Positions 53,429 to 61,831 of a DNA stretch of 64,000 nucleotides are shown here, in pieces. Position numbers and translations under genes: made by a program. Positions within the stretch are counted from its first letter, which is position 1. Each line of letters begins with the position of its first letter. The notes beneath the pieces were generated by a model. It saw only the letters and a program-made list of their open reading frames with translations, had not been told where the DNA came from and ran no database searches. This stretch comes from Bacteroidota bacterium (lineage in GTDB: Bacteria; Bacteroidota; Bacteroidia; Sphingobacteriales; Sphingobacteriaceae), in the NCBI GenBank assembly GCA_013288685.1, contig JABDBM010000005.1, positions 1 through 64,000 on the forward strand. Direction: 5' to 3'.

Positions 53429-54934
53429 TTACTTTTTTACTGGGGTATCTGCTACTTCCGCCACCGAATCCTCATTGTTTGCCGTTACCGTTTCCGGACC
53501 TGTGCTCACCGGACAGTGATAACCAAACAAGCACCTTTCTTTTATCATAGCAGCTACTTCGGCGGGCACATATTGCTCCCAGCCTTCTACACCCTGCTTT
53601 ATTAGTTGCAAAACAATATCGGTTTGTACATGCAGGTTATTTTCGTTGTAATGCCTGATGTCCTCTATTTTATTATTGGCAATAAGGTAACGATAAAGAT
53701 CAATGAGGTGCGATGGCGGATTAAATTTCAAACAATTATATATCACTCCATCGCGCAGCGTTGGATAAATAAACAGTTTTACCTTACGGCTAAACAATGT
53801 GGCGAACGATTCCAAAATACCGCCCGGAAGGTCCTGGTAATGCTCTTCCGAAAAAATGTATTCCAGGTTAGGGTAACCCAACACTACGCCCATTTTTAAT
53901 TTGGTAATTTTTGACAGGTACGAAACCAGTTTATAATATTCGTGAAAGTTGGAGATTAATACGGTTTGCCCCAATGAACAAAGAATATCCACACGGTCCA
54001 AAAAATCCTTTTCGTCAATCTCGGCGGTTTCGGTGGCATTGCGTTCTTTTAACGATTGCAGCGTAAGTTCGGTGGCTACCACAACCTGTGTTTTATCAAC
54101 ATCCGGCTCCTGCATAAATTGCTTAACACCGGTGCTAAGCATATCTAAGTGCACATTAATAATGGGCCGGAAGCGGCCACGGATCACCACAATATGCTTT
54201 TTATACAATACTTCCGATGGTTGCAGATTTTTGCCATCTGGCCCGAATACTGCCACATCCGAAAAACCGTGTTTAACCAGCATCAAACTCATCAACCGAT
54301 TATCCACTTTAGTGAAATTAGGTCCTTCAAAGCGGATCATATCTATCTGGATACGGTCTTTTGATAGTTCATCCATCAGCGAAAGCAAAAATACCGCCGG
54401 GTTATCATGATAATAAAAACAAGCATAAATAAGGTTAACGCCCAAAACGCCCACAGCTTGTTGCTGTAAATTATTATCGTTATCCAATAACTTTACGTGC
54501 AATACTACATCATTAAATACCCCGTTGGGGTCCAGTTGAAAGCGTACGCCCATCCAGCCATGGCCTTCGTTTGTTTTTTGATAATTAAGAGCCGATACCG
54601 TATCGGCGAAAGCAAAAAAGGTAGTTGTACTGCCACGCTGAACGGCTAAACGTTCAATCAACAGGCCATATTCATGATCGAGCATGGATATCAGCCGCTG
54701 CTCACTTACGTAACGGCGTACCTGCTGTACCCCATAAATAGCATCAGAAAATGTCATGTCATAAGCCGACATGGTTTTGGCAATAGTGCCCGATGAACCG
54801 CCTGCCTTAAAAAAATTTGCCGCTACATCCTGACCTGCACCAATTTCGGCAAACGAGCCGTAAACCGGTGGGTCCAGATTAATAGCTAATGCTTTTTGTT
54901 TTGTTCCAATATCTGTATGCTGAGGGGCGATCAT
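53429..54934 (-). CDS. Conserved protein of unknown function, about 500 residues
   Basis: The 501-residue product is soluble, without signal peptide or membrane helix. I recognise it as a recurrent Bacteroidetes protein but not its function; any label as a TonB-dependent receptor would be wrong, since no plug or barrel is present. The N-terminal part has SFAEIGAGQDVAANFFKAGG and TIAKTMSAYDMTFSDAIYGV; the middle has repeated alpha/beta units such as HIVVIRGRFRPIINVHLDML and KTQVVVATELTLQSL. It has no catalytic motif that I can name. It lies upstream of the GH130 gene. The ATG at 54934 is chosen at MIAPQHTDIG. Confidence 0.75.
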   Translation of the reverse strand: MIAPQHTDIGTKQKALAINLDPPVYGSFAEIGAGQDVAANFFKAGGSSGTIAKTMSAYDMTFSDAIYGVQQVRRYVSEQRLISMLDHEYGLLIERLAVQRGSTTTFFAFADTVSALNYQKTNEGHGWMGVRFQLDPNGVFNDVVLHVKLLDNDNNLQQQAVGVLGVNLIYACFYYHDNPAVFLLSLMDELSKDRIQIDMIRFEGPNFTKVDNRLMSLMLVKHGFSDVAVFGPDGKNLQPSEVLYKKHIVVIRGRFRPIINVHLDMLSTGVKQFMQEPDVDKTQVVVATELTLQSLKERNATETAEIDEKDFLDRVDILCSLGQTVLISNFHEYYKLVSYLSKITKLKMGVVLGYPNLEYIFSEEHYQDLPGGILESFATLFSRKVKLFIYPTLRDGVIYNCLKFNPPSHLIDLYRYLIANNKIEDIRHYNENNLHVQTDIVLQLIKQGVEGWEQYVPAEVAAMIKERCLFGYHCPVSTGPETVTANNEDSVAEVADTPVKK

Positions 54935-55097
54935 AAGCTTAATTATTTTCGATAAATACTGCCTCAATTATCCAACACTAAGGCGTTTTAAAAATACAAC
55001 TTTTTAAAGAATGGGACACAGAAGATTAAAAAAAGACAAGACTTTGATACCTGCAGTAAAAACAAAGGGCTGTATAACGTTTTAGTGGGTGAAATTA

Positions 55098-55210
55098 ACC
55101 ACAGAACGGAGAGCAACCGCAGAGAACGACAGAGACCAGGAGAGGCCGGATAGAAAACGATTGGCATTAGCAATTAAAACTCCGTCTCCTCTGCGCCCTC
55201 TACGGTAAAA
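55098..55210. repeat. Degenerate ACCACAGAG/CTCCGTCTC inverted phrase repeat
   Basis: The left arm ACCACAGAACGGAGAGCAAC and related phrases face a right arm CTCCGTCTCCTCTGCGCCC ending CTACGGT. The type (ACCACAGAG...CTCTGTGGT) is seen in many bacterial genomes. It lies in the gap between the 501-residue gene and the MBL gene; the rest of that 327-base gap shows no gene. Confidence 0.6.
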
Positions 55211-55261
55211 ATTTTAAACTATACTTTGTTTTATACTAACAATTGCCATTATAGCACCAGT

Positions 55262-56662
55262 TTAAAGTTCAATTTTTTGATGCTGATAGGGTATTTCAAC
55301 CGCAGGAAATCCCTTATTCAATATTTTTTGTCTAAAGTGTTGCTGCACTTCGTACTCGCCATGTACCAGGAATATCTTTTTTACTTTTTGTGGCTGCTGC
55401 CCCGCTATAAAATGCAACAGATCGTCATAATCGCCATGTGCGCTCATTGATTTTATAGATTCAACACCCGATTTTACTTCGTATTTTTCTCCGAAAATAA
55501 ATACGTCCTTGTCTCCCCTTAACAAATGGCCACCGAGCGAATTGGGTTCGCAGTAGCCCACCATTAATATGGTGCAGTTAGGGTTGCCAATATTATTTTT
55601 AATGTGATGCTTTACGCGCCCGGCTTCGGCCATTCCTGATGAGGAAATGATAACGCATGGTGTTGCATCGTCATTCAGCGCTTTCGATTCATCGGTTGTT
55701 TGCACAAATCTTAACCCTTTAAATCCAAACGGATTGGCATCAATTTTTAAAACATCGCTAACTTCTTTATTATATACTTCGGGATGTCCCATTAGTACAC
55801 GCGTAGCTTTTTCGGATAGTGGGCTATCTACATAGTAATGCAAATCGGGCAAAATGCCTTTTAACTCCAGCGAATTAAGCGCATATAATAACTCCTGTGT
55901 GCGGCCAACACTAAAGGCAGGGATAATTAACTTTCCTTTTTGATCAAGGCAGGTGCGTTTTATTACCTCCAGCAATTTATCTTCAATGGCGCCAATATCC
56001 TTATGGAGCGAATCGCCATAAGTCGATTCCAACAAAATATAATCAGCTTGCGGAAAAGGCTCAGGGTTCTTTAGCAGGATATCGCCATAACGGCCTACAT
56101 CGCCGCTAAAAGTAATATGGGTTTGCCGCGCGCTTTCGGTTATGGTTAAATGCATAGCAGCACTGCCCACCAAATGCCCTGCATCGGTAAACATAAATTT
56201 TATGGATGGCGTTATGGCAAATTCCTGGTGATAATCAACTGTTTTAAATAGTAAGAGGGCGGCGGTTACATCGTCCTCGGTATACAAAGCAGTTAATAAA
56301 GGCAGGTTCTTTTTGATGCGATGCTTGTTGCTATAAGCCGTATCCTGCTCTTGTATCCTGGCCGAGTCCGTCAGTAATATTTTCACCAGGTCGAATGTTG
56401 GCGGCGTGCAAAATATTTGCCCTTTAAAGCCTTCGGTAACCAGGCGGGGAATTAACCCGCAATGGTCAATATGAGCGTGCGATAATATCAGGTGGTCAAC
56501 TTTTTCGGGATTAAAGCCAAAGTGTTCATTCAAATCTTCGGTATGCTCGCCCATACCCTGAAACATGCCGCAATCCAATAAAATGCGGGTGCCATCGTTA
56601 AGTTGCAATAAATGCTTGCTGCCGGTAACTGTGCGGGCAGCGCCATGAAAAGTTATTGTCAT
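55262..56662 (-). CDS. MBL-fold RNA-processing-type metallohydrolase with beta-CASP domain
   Basis: The 466-residue cytoplasmic protein shows the zinc motif His62-Ala-His64-Ile-Asp66-His67 (SHAHIDHCGL), then STYGDSLH, the beta-CASP insert (PAFSVGRTQELLYALN) and C-terminal MSAHGDYDDL and LVHGEYEVQ. It belongs to the Ysh1/CPSF73-like bacterial RNase group, which cleave RNA. The N-terminal KH domains of archaeal members are absent. It diverges from the second blaI across a long hairpin. Confidence 0.9.
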   Translation of the reverse strand: MTITFHGAARTVTGSKHLLQLNDGTRILLDCGMFQGMGEHTEDLNEHFGFNPEKVDHLILSHAHIDHCGLIPRLVTEGFKGQIFCTPPTFDLVKILLTDSARIQEQDTAYSNKHRIKKNLPLLTALYTEDDVTAALLLFKTVDYHQEFAITPSIKFMFTDAGHLVGSAAMHLTITESARQTHITFSGDVGRYGDILLKNPEPFPQADYILLESTYGDSLHKDIGAIEDKLLEVIKRTCLDQKGKLIIPAFSVGRTQELLYALNSLELKGILPDLHYYVDSPLSEKATRVLMGHPEVYNKEVSDVLKIDANPFGFKGLRFVQTTDESKALNDDATPCVIISSSGMAEAGRVKHHIKNNIGNPNCTILMVGYCEPNSLGGHLLRGDKDVFIFGEKYEVKSGVESIKSMSAHGDYDDLLHFIAGQQPQKVKKIFLVHGEYEVQQHFRQKILNKGFPAVEIPYQHQKIEL

Positions 56663-56744
56663 TATATGGGTTTATGAATTGGGTAAGCTACAAAAACAGG
56701 CGTTAAATTTCCAATTAGAAACTGTTTAAAATGTTAAAATATCT

Positions 56745-56865
56745 ATTCGCGAATTGTGAAAGAACACTAATTTTCACGAATTGCCCGAATTTCACGAATT
56801 AAATTAAATCGAATTTTTAAAATTCGTGAAATTCGGGCAATTTGTTACCATTCGTGTTTATTTAC
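56745..56865. repeat. Long inverted repeat with AATTCGTGAAATTCGGGC phrase
   Basis: AATTGCCCGAATTTCACGAA (start 56779, arm to 56800) and its exact complement (56821-56842) form a 22-bp perfect stem with a 20-base loop. Both flanks carry further ATTCGTG/CACGAAT phrases. It lies between the divergent MBL and blaI promoters. Confidence 0.8.
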
Positions 56866-56910
56866 CTTAAAAACATATAGTAAGTTAGCTCAAGCATCTC
56901 CTTAAAATAA

Positions 56911-56926
56911 AACTAAGTACTTAGTT
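56911..56926. promoter_or_regulatory. BlaI-type operator of the second blaI
   Basis: AACTAAGTACTTAGTT is a perfect 16-bp palindrome that overlaps the -33 TTG of the downstream promoter. It differs from the ATAAGAAAT operator of the first blaI, so the two repressors are probably insulated. Confidence 0.65.
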
Positions 56927-56955
56927 GTTATTTTGCTTTTTATCAGTTAGCTTTG
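56925..56955 (+). promoter_or_regulatory. Promoter of the second blaI operon
   Basis: TTG (56925-56927) and TAGCTTTG (56948-56955) are 20 bases apart. The predicted start near 56962 leaves a leader of about 170 bases that contains a phrase repeat. Confidence 0.6.
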
Positions 56956-56984
56956 AAGTTGTAGCCGTTGAAAAAACGTTTTAA

Positions 56985-57118
56985 AGGTTTAAAAAAGTTG
57001 TAAATATTGTAATGGTTAAAGTTTGTTATAAAAGGTCTGCGCTGCAAACCAAATTTACAAATCGTACAACTTCTTCAACCTTTACAACCTCTTCAAAACC
57101 CTTACAACTTTTTCCAAC
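56985..57118. repeat. Phrase repeat in the leader of the second blaI operon
   Basis: Left arm phrases AAAGTTGTAAATATTGTAA and GGTTAAAG face right-arm phrases ACAACTTCTTCAACC, TTTACAACCTC and CTTACAACTTTTTCCAAC. The imperfect pairing would fold most of the 5' leader of the mRNA. Confidence 0.55.
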
Positions 57119-57135
57119 ATAACCCCGCACAAAAA

Positions 57136-57507
57136 ATGGAAATTAAAGAATTAACCCGCGCCGAAGAGCAAATAATGCAGATACTGTGGCAGTTGCAAAA
57201 AGGCTATGTAAAAGAGGTGATAGATATTTTACCCGAGCCCAAGCCCGCTTATAATACCGTATCAACCATTATAAGGATACTGGAAACCAAGGGCTTTGTA
57301 CGGCATACAGCCTATGGCAAAAGCCACGAATATTATCCGGTTGTAAGCAAAGATCAATATCAAAACTTTGCTACTGATAAACTGATGAACGGTTATTTTG
57401 ATAACTCGGTAAAGCGTATGTTCTCGTACTTTGTGAAGAAGGAGAAGATTGACCTTAAAGAGGCCGATGAGATTATGAAACTGATTGAGAAACTAAAAGA
57501 AAAATAA
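57136..57507 (+). CDS. BlaI/MecI/CopY family transcriptional repressor
   Basis: The 123-residue winged-helix protein has LTRAEEQIMQILWQLQKGYV and a C-terminal dimer helix ending LIEKLKEK. It starts an operon with an M56 peptidase that begins 2 bases after its stop. A perfect palindrome overlaps its promoter, pointing to self-repression relieved by cleavage. It is only distantly similar to the first BlaI in the window. Confidence 0.92.
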   Translation: MEIKELTRAEEQIMQILWQLQKGYVKEVIDILPEPKPAYNTVSTIIRILETKGFVRHTAYGKSHEYYPVVSKDQYQNFATDKLMNGYFDNSVKRMFSYFVKKEKIDLKEADEIMKLIEKLKEK

Positions 57508-57509
57508 TC

Positions 57510-59186
57510 ATGACCTGGTGGCAATATCTACTGCTGGTAAACATTTACCTGGTGCTGTTTTACTGCTTTTATGTTTTACTGCTGCGCAGGGAAACATTTT
57601 TTCAACTCAATCGCATTTACCTGGTATCGGCAGCATTGTTGTCATTTTTTATCCCGCTAATACAATCCGACTGGGTGAAAAATTTATTTATTACCCAACA
57701 GGTAAAATATACAATTTACGGCAGCCCGGTAATGCTGTACCAATTCCGTCCTATCAGCAATACGCATATAACCATAGGCCAGGTATTGGTGGTTGTTTAC
57801 CTTACGGGCATTGTTTTTTTAATGGCAAGGCTTGCCTGGCAATTAATTAGCATAAACCGCCAAATAGAAAAGCCCGAACCGCAGGCAGCCTATTCTTTTT
57901 TTAAAAAAGTAAAGCTTGGCGAAGATGTGGAAAATAACGAGGTAATAGCCGCTCACGAACACGTACATGCTCAGCAATGGCATTCGGCCGACGTGCTGAT
58001 GGTGGAGGCGGTAATGATCATCAACTGGTTTAACCCGGTGGTATACTTTTATCGTTTTGCCATCAAACACATCCACGAGTTTATTGCCGACCAGCAAGCC
58101 GTTAAAGCTGGCACCAACAAAGCAGATTATGCTTTACTATTGTTAAGCCAAACATTTAACGCCCCTGCGCATCAGCTGGCAAATCCGTTTTTTAATCATA
58201 GCCTGCTAAAACAGCGTATAATGATGTTGCAAAAAAACAAATCGCACCGCATAGCTTTGGTTAAATACGGTTTATCGGCGCCGCTGTTTATACTGATGCT
58301 CATCTTATCATCGGCTACTATTAATAACAGCAAAACCATTCGCATCATTAACAAAAAAGCGCAGTATATTTTTCTTAGTTCTGCACTAAGCGATAAAGGG
58401 AGCGCAAGCAACGGCAGGCAGGTTACCCAGGTAACTTTTGAAACCACCATAGATAAAACATCGGGCAGGGCCGATACCTTAAAAAAAGAGCGCGTTAAAT
58501 CAAGAAAGGCTGTGCCTGAACCTATAACGATAGACGAGCCACTTTTTACGTCGGTTGAAAATCCGCCTGAATTTCCCGGAGGTATTGATGCTTTTTATAA
58601 TTTTCTGGCCAAAAACATAAAATATCCGGCAGACAGCCGCGAAAAAGGGATACAGGGTAAAGTGATTATCCAATTTATTGTGGAGCAGGACGGAACATTG
58701 AGCGCTTTAAAGGTAGTGCGCGGCGTTGCAACCGATATAGACCAGGAAGCGTTACGTGTTTTGCAAACGTCGCCTAAATGGACACCTGGCGTTCAGAACG
58801 GTAGAGCGGTTAGGGTGCAATATAATGTTCCGATTTCGTTTACGATGACTGATGGCAAACAACCCGCATCAACGCAAAGTAAAACTGGCGCTGTAATTGA
58901 AGATAAAGCGCGCAAGTCGTTATTTCTTACTTTAACTACTGATAGTAAACTCAAAAACGATACCGGAAAAAATATTGTGATTCGCTGCGTAACAACCGAC
59001 CCTTTGGCGGGACATCCGCTTTATATTGTTGACGGCACTGAACGTTCTGATTTAACAACGCTCAACCCTGCTGATATTGAAAGTGTCGATGTGCTTAAAA
59101 ACCAACCGCCTGCGTTGTATGGAAACAAGGGCATCAATGGAGTTATCCGCATCACAACAAAAAAGATCAAGCAGGCAGGGCATTAA
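57510..59186 (+). CDS. M56 peptidase fused to TonB C-terminal and plug-like domains
   Basis: The 558-residue product has N-terminal membrane helices (about residues 3-30, 34-50, 87-115). The M56 zinc motif is His149-Glu-His-Val-His153 with a later HEFIADQQA (Glu ligand), and one helix lies near 255-275. A TonB C-terminal domain follows (about 352-447: PPEFPGGIDAFYNFLAKNI, GKVIIQFIVEQDGTL). It ends with a plug-like segment (about 488-552: LYIVDG, NPADIESVDVLKNQPPALYG, GVIRITTKK), close to the plug signature of SusC in this window. It would cleave BlaI and may sense or energise an outer-membrane partner. The last part is unusual. Confidence 0.85.
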   Translation: MTWWQYLLLVNIYLVLFYCFYVLLLRRETFFQLNRIYLVSAALLSFFIPLIQSDWVKNLFITQQVKYTIYGSPVMLYQFRPISNTHITIGQVLVVVYLTGIVFLMARLAWQLISINRQIEKPEPQAAYSFFKKVKLGEDVENNEVIAAHEHVHAQQWHSADVLMVEAVMIINWFNPVVYFYRFAIKHIHEFIADQQAVKAGTNKADYALLLLSQTFNAPAHQLANPFFNHSLLKQRIMMLQKNKSHRIALVKYGLSAPLFILMLILSSATINNSKTIRIINKKAQYIFLSSALSDKGSASNGRQVTQVTFETTIDKTSGRADTLKKERVKSRKAVPEPITIDEPLFTSVENPPEFPGGIDAFYNFLAKNIKYPADSREKGIQGKVIIQFIVEQDGTLSALKVVRGVATDIDQEALRVLQTSPKWTPGVQNGRAVRVQYNVPISFTMTDGKQPASTQSKTGAVIEDKARKSLFLTLTTDSKLKNDTGKNIVIRCVTTDPLAGHPLYIVDGTERSDLTTLNPADIESVDVLKNQPPALYGNKGINGVIRITTKKIKQAGH

Positions 59187-59250
59187 TTGATGCGTTAACC
59201 AATTTTGTTTTCCCCGATTTTTTTCTACATTTATATAAAAACCTAATTAT

Positions 59251-59643
59251 ATGAACTGGAAAATTATCTTTCAATTATCAGTTTTCGGATTGATAATGGC
59301 TTTCGCCACGGTATCGCTTATCCCTCAAATTATCGAACCTGCTTTTTGGTTCCTGATATTTGTTTTTTGTGCTATTGTTATTGCAAAGGTTTGCACAGAA
59401 AAGTACTTTTTAAACGGCTTTTGTGTTAGCCTGGTCAATTGCGTTTGGATAGTAGCGGTTCATATTATTTTCGCCAAAAGTTACGTAAGTCATCACCTTG
59501 ATATGGCAATGAAAATGCCAGGAGCGCTTGCAATACATCCGCGGTTGGGTATGCTAATTACTGGCCCGGTTGTGGGTATAATTAGCGGGGTTGTATTGGG
59601 CCTATTTTCATTAATAGCCTCAAAGTTTGTAAAAAAGGGCTAA
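59251..59643 (+). CDS. Small multi-pass membrane protein, unknown function
   Basis: The 130-residue product has about four predicted helices (FQLSVFGLIMAFATVSLIPQ, FWFLIFVFCAIVIAKV and two more, the last GPVVGIISGVVLGLFSLIA). I do not recognise the family. It follows the M56 gene by 64 bases, with a near-consensus TACATTTA (59226-59233) and TTTG 18 bases before it, so it may be separately transcribed. Confidence 0.65.
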   Translation: MNWKIIFQLSVFGLIMAFATVSLIPQIIEPAFWFLIFVFCAIVIAKVCTEKYFLNGFCVSLVNCVWIVAVHIIFAKSYVSHHLDMAMKMPGALAIHPRLGMLITGPVVGIISGVVLGLFSLIASKFVKKG

Positions 59644-59729
59644 TCGGCTTTCATCACCGAAGTCTTAAAATAACGGTTAAGTAAAATCTAAACGCGTTAA
59701 ACTAAGGCTTCGGATTTAAAAAAAATAAA

Positions 59730-60050
59730 CTAACGATGCATTTTGGGATTAAAAGCAATTAAATGCGTTAAGTTTTTATGCCTGGCCGAATTAACGTCAA
59801 ACCCATGTTCGATGGTGCTTAGGGGCAGCAATAGCTTCATTTTTACCAGTTTCAGCATTTCAAATAGCATTTCCTTTGCGGGATGTGCCGAAACAGTAGG
59901 ATAATAATCCTTTTCCATTTTCGTTTTCTCAACGTCTGTAACCAAATTAAACTCCCAGCCCTCAAGTGTATTTTGGCCAAATTCGCTGGCACAGTTTTTC
60001 AGGTCGTAAACATATTCTCTCGCTTGCGACTCTATCGACTTGTTTATCAT
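59730..60050 (-). CDS. Small protein, unknown function
   Basis: The 106-residue soluble product is alpha/beta with no known domain that I can name. It starts with IESQAREYVYDLKNCASEF and has a Lys-rich LKLVKMKLLLPLSTIEHGF stretch. Its ATG shares one base with the stop of a 45-residue Lys-rich gene (TAATG), so they are translationally coupled. Confidence 0.6.
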   Translation of the reverse strand: MINKSIESQAREYVYDLKNCASEFGQNTLEGWEFNLVTDVEKTKMEKDYYPTVSAHPAKEMLFEMLKLVKMKLLLPLSTIEHGFDVNSARHKNLTHLIAFNPKMHR

Positions 60051-60187
60051 TATTTCTTTTTCTTGGCCGCTTCCATTATCGGCTTTACCACATTGGACTT
60101 GCCCGATTGATAATCGGATGGCGCTTTTTTGCCCCCTGGGCTTGCCGGCTTTTTTTTCTCTTTTACGGCTTGTCTGTCTTTGCTCAT
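60050..60187 (-). CDS. 45-residue Lys-rich protein, too short for usual gene finders
   Basis: The product starts MSKDRQAVKEKKKPASPGGK and ends EAAKKKK, with a central SDYQSGKS. It is highly basic and probably disordered, as with small nucleic-acid-associated proteins. The stop TAA and the next ATG share an A, which supports real translation. I find no family. The start at 60187 is the only ATG in frame. Confidence 0.6.
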   Translation of the reverse strand: MSKDRQAVKEKKKPASPGGKKAPSDYQSGKSNVVKPIMEAAKKKK

Positions 60188-60442
60188 GGTATTTTTAGTT
60201 TAATGTAAGTTTGTTTGCCCGCTGCTGTCTATTGTTCAGCAGATGCAGATCGACCGGGCATAAATGTTAGCAGAAAATGGTGGTCTATTTACTTAAACGC
60301 AAACTCATAACGAATTTGTATAGGCAAGTTGTTAAAGATACATTTTTATTTGGCATGATAAGGAGCATTTTAGATACCTGTGTAAGTTTTACATCGTATT
60401 TAACAGATTATTGTTGATTTGCGAATATTTATTGCCAAACCG
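60188..60442. other. Intergenic region without a recognised gene
   Basis: The divergent gap between the Lys-rich gene and the SPW gene. No repeat or RNA gene is visible; the rightward promoter lies at its right edge. Confidence 0.45.
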
Positions 60443-60473
60443 TTTACAGATAATTGCAAAATTTATACCTTTG
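60443..60473 (+). promoter_or_regulatory. Probable promoter of the SPW-repeat gene
   Basis: TACCTTTG (60466-60473) is an exact TAnnTTTG. TTTA at 60443-60446 is a one-mismatch -33 box, 19 bases upstream. The leader would be about 55 bases. Confidence 0.45.
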
Positions 60474-60532
60474 AAAAAAATTCCTTAAAAGGCGTTTTTA
60501 AATAAAAAGATCAAATTACTAATTCGCAAAAA

Positions 60533-60946
60533 ATGAAACCATTCATTTCAACAGCATTTTTCGGAGTGTTAACTTATATAGTGGCTCTTACGCTTATCGC
60601 TTCACCCTGGCTATTCGGCTTGGTTAATGTTTCGAGCGCAGCTTTGTTTCTTCCAATATACTTTGGCTGGTTACAATTAATTATGGCTATATTCTCTAAC
60701 AACAGCACCGGCTTTTTGAAACAATTGCCTATTTATACCCATCAGCTATTGTTAACCGTAATGGGCTTTGTATTATTGGTGTCACCATGGTTATACACCT
60801 TTTCGGACAGAGCATTTTGGCCTGAGTTAGTGTTTGGCCTGCTTTTAATGATTATGGGTATTTTCACACAAAAATCACCTTTTACTGATGCTTCACACCG
60901 GGCAAACCGTTCAACACGCGAAGGCCAGTTAACTTCGGCTGACTAA
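60533..60946 (+). CDS. SPW repeat family membrane protein
   Basis: The 137-residue product has four predicted helices in two similar halves. Each half carries a SPW-type motif (ASPWLFGL near residue 23 and VSPWLYTF near residue 83). The family is of unknown function and often linked to stress-response gene sets. The gene is monocistronic, with its own promoter and a strong terminator. Confidence 0.85.
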   Translation: MKPFISTAFFGVLTYIVALTLIASPWLFGLVNVSSAALFLPIYFGWLQLIMAIFSNNSTGFLKQLPIYTHQLLLTVMGFVLLVSPWLYTFSDRAFWPELVFGLLLMIMGIFTQKSPFTDASHRANRSTREGQLTSAD

Positions 60947-60973
60947 TTAGGCACCTGGTTAAAATATTTAAGT

Positions 60974-61011
60974 AAAAAGGGACAGCACGAAATCGTGTTG
61001 TCCCTTTTTTT
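60974..61011 (+). terminator. Intrinsic terminator of the SPW gene
   Basis: AAAAAGGGACAGCACGA and CGTGTTGTCCCTTTTT pair over about 15 bp (one G-T pair) around a short AAT loop, and T continues to 61011. Confidence 0.88.
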
Positions 61012-61183
61012 GCTTTGACAACGCTACACGTAGCTAACATAAGATTTTATTACAGCTGCTATTAGTGACGAGCACAAAGACACGGAGGTTTAGGGAAACA
61101 AATGTAAATTGGCATTGCATCCTATTCGATTGTTGCAAACCCGGACCTTTGCCGCTCCCATGAAATACGATCCATGAACTAAC

Positions 61184-61831
61184 TCAAAACAGCCTATCCT
61201 TCATCACCAAAGTTCCTGCCAGCATATCGTGCAAACACTGTTGCTGTTTATTAAAAAAGCTAAACAGGTAACCCACAAAAAACGTCATCACCGGGAATAT
61301 TTTGGCAATGTTGCGCCATAACGAGCGGCCAAAACTAATTTGATTGCCCTGCATATCGCAAACTTTTATCCGCAGTATTTGCTTTCCATAGGTGGCCCGT
61401 TTGGCGGTACATTCCATTATAATGTGGTAAATAAGTTTTACGATGGGGATAATTGCCAGCAAACTAAAAGCAACCGCTATGCGTGCTTCTTTCTCGCTAA
61501 TAAACAATACAGCCATGAAGGCGATAAGGATGCAAACGCCCGAAACAAAAAACCAGTCGAGCGCGGAAGCCATCAACCGTTGGTCAAAACCGGCAAAGTA
61601 TTGGGGGATTGCCGGTGGTTTACTAAAACCAAAAAGCTCGCGGAGTTCTGCAACTTCGCGGGCCTCTTTGTAATCGTCCATAGCTGCGGTCTTTACAAAA
61701 TCGCCGGGTTTTATGTTGTATGCTTTTAATTCATCAATACTAAATGGCCCTTCGGGTTTACCTTTTATAACGAGGATGTAGAGTGGAGAATTGTTGGAAC
61801 GTTGTAACGTTGAAAAGTTGGAATGTTCCAT
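61184..61831 (-). CDS. RDD family membrane protein with N-terminal GYF_2 domain
   Basis: The 215-residue product has an N-terminal GYF_2-like domain (about residues 17-66: YILVIKGKPEGPFSIDELK). An RDD domain follows (about 80-212: FDQRLMASALDWFFVSG, then helices) with the trailing GTLVMKDR. The family is of unknown function, proposed as transport or channel-like. The first 14 residues (MEHSNFSTLQRSNN) are encoded by a phrase-repeat arm, so either the gene recruited the repeat as its start, or translation begins at a non-ATG codon near SPLYILV. Confidence 0.85.
   Translation of the reverse strand: MEHSNFSTLQRSNNSPLYILVIKGKPEGPFSIDELKAYNIKPGDFVKTAAMDDYKEAREVAELRELFGFSKPPAIPQYFAGFDQRLMASALDWFFVSGVCILIAFMAVLFISEKEARIAVAFSLLAIIPIVKLIYHIIMECTAKRATYGKQILRIKVCDMQGNQISFGRSLWRNIAKIFPVMTFFVGYLFSFFNKQQQCLHDMLAGTLVMKDRLF

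Noticed and set aside
53429-54934. TonB-dependent receptor
   Set aside because: There is no signal peptide, plug signature or barrel pattern in the 501 residues.
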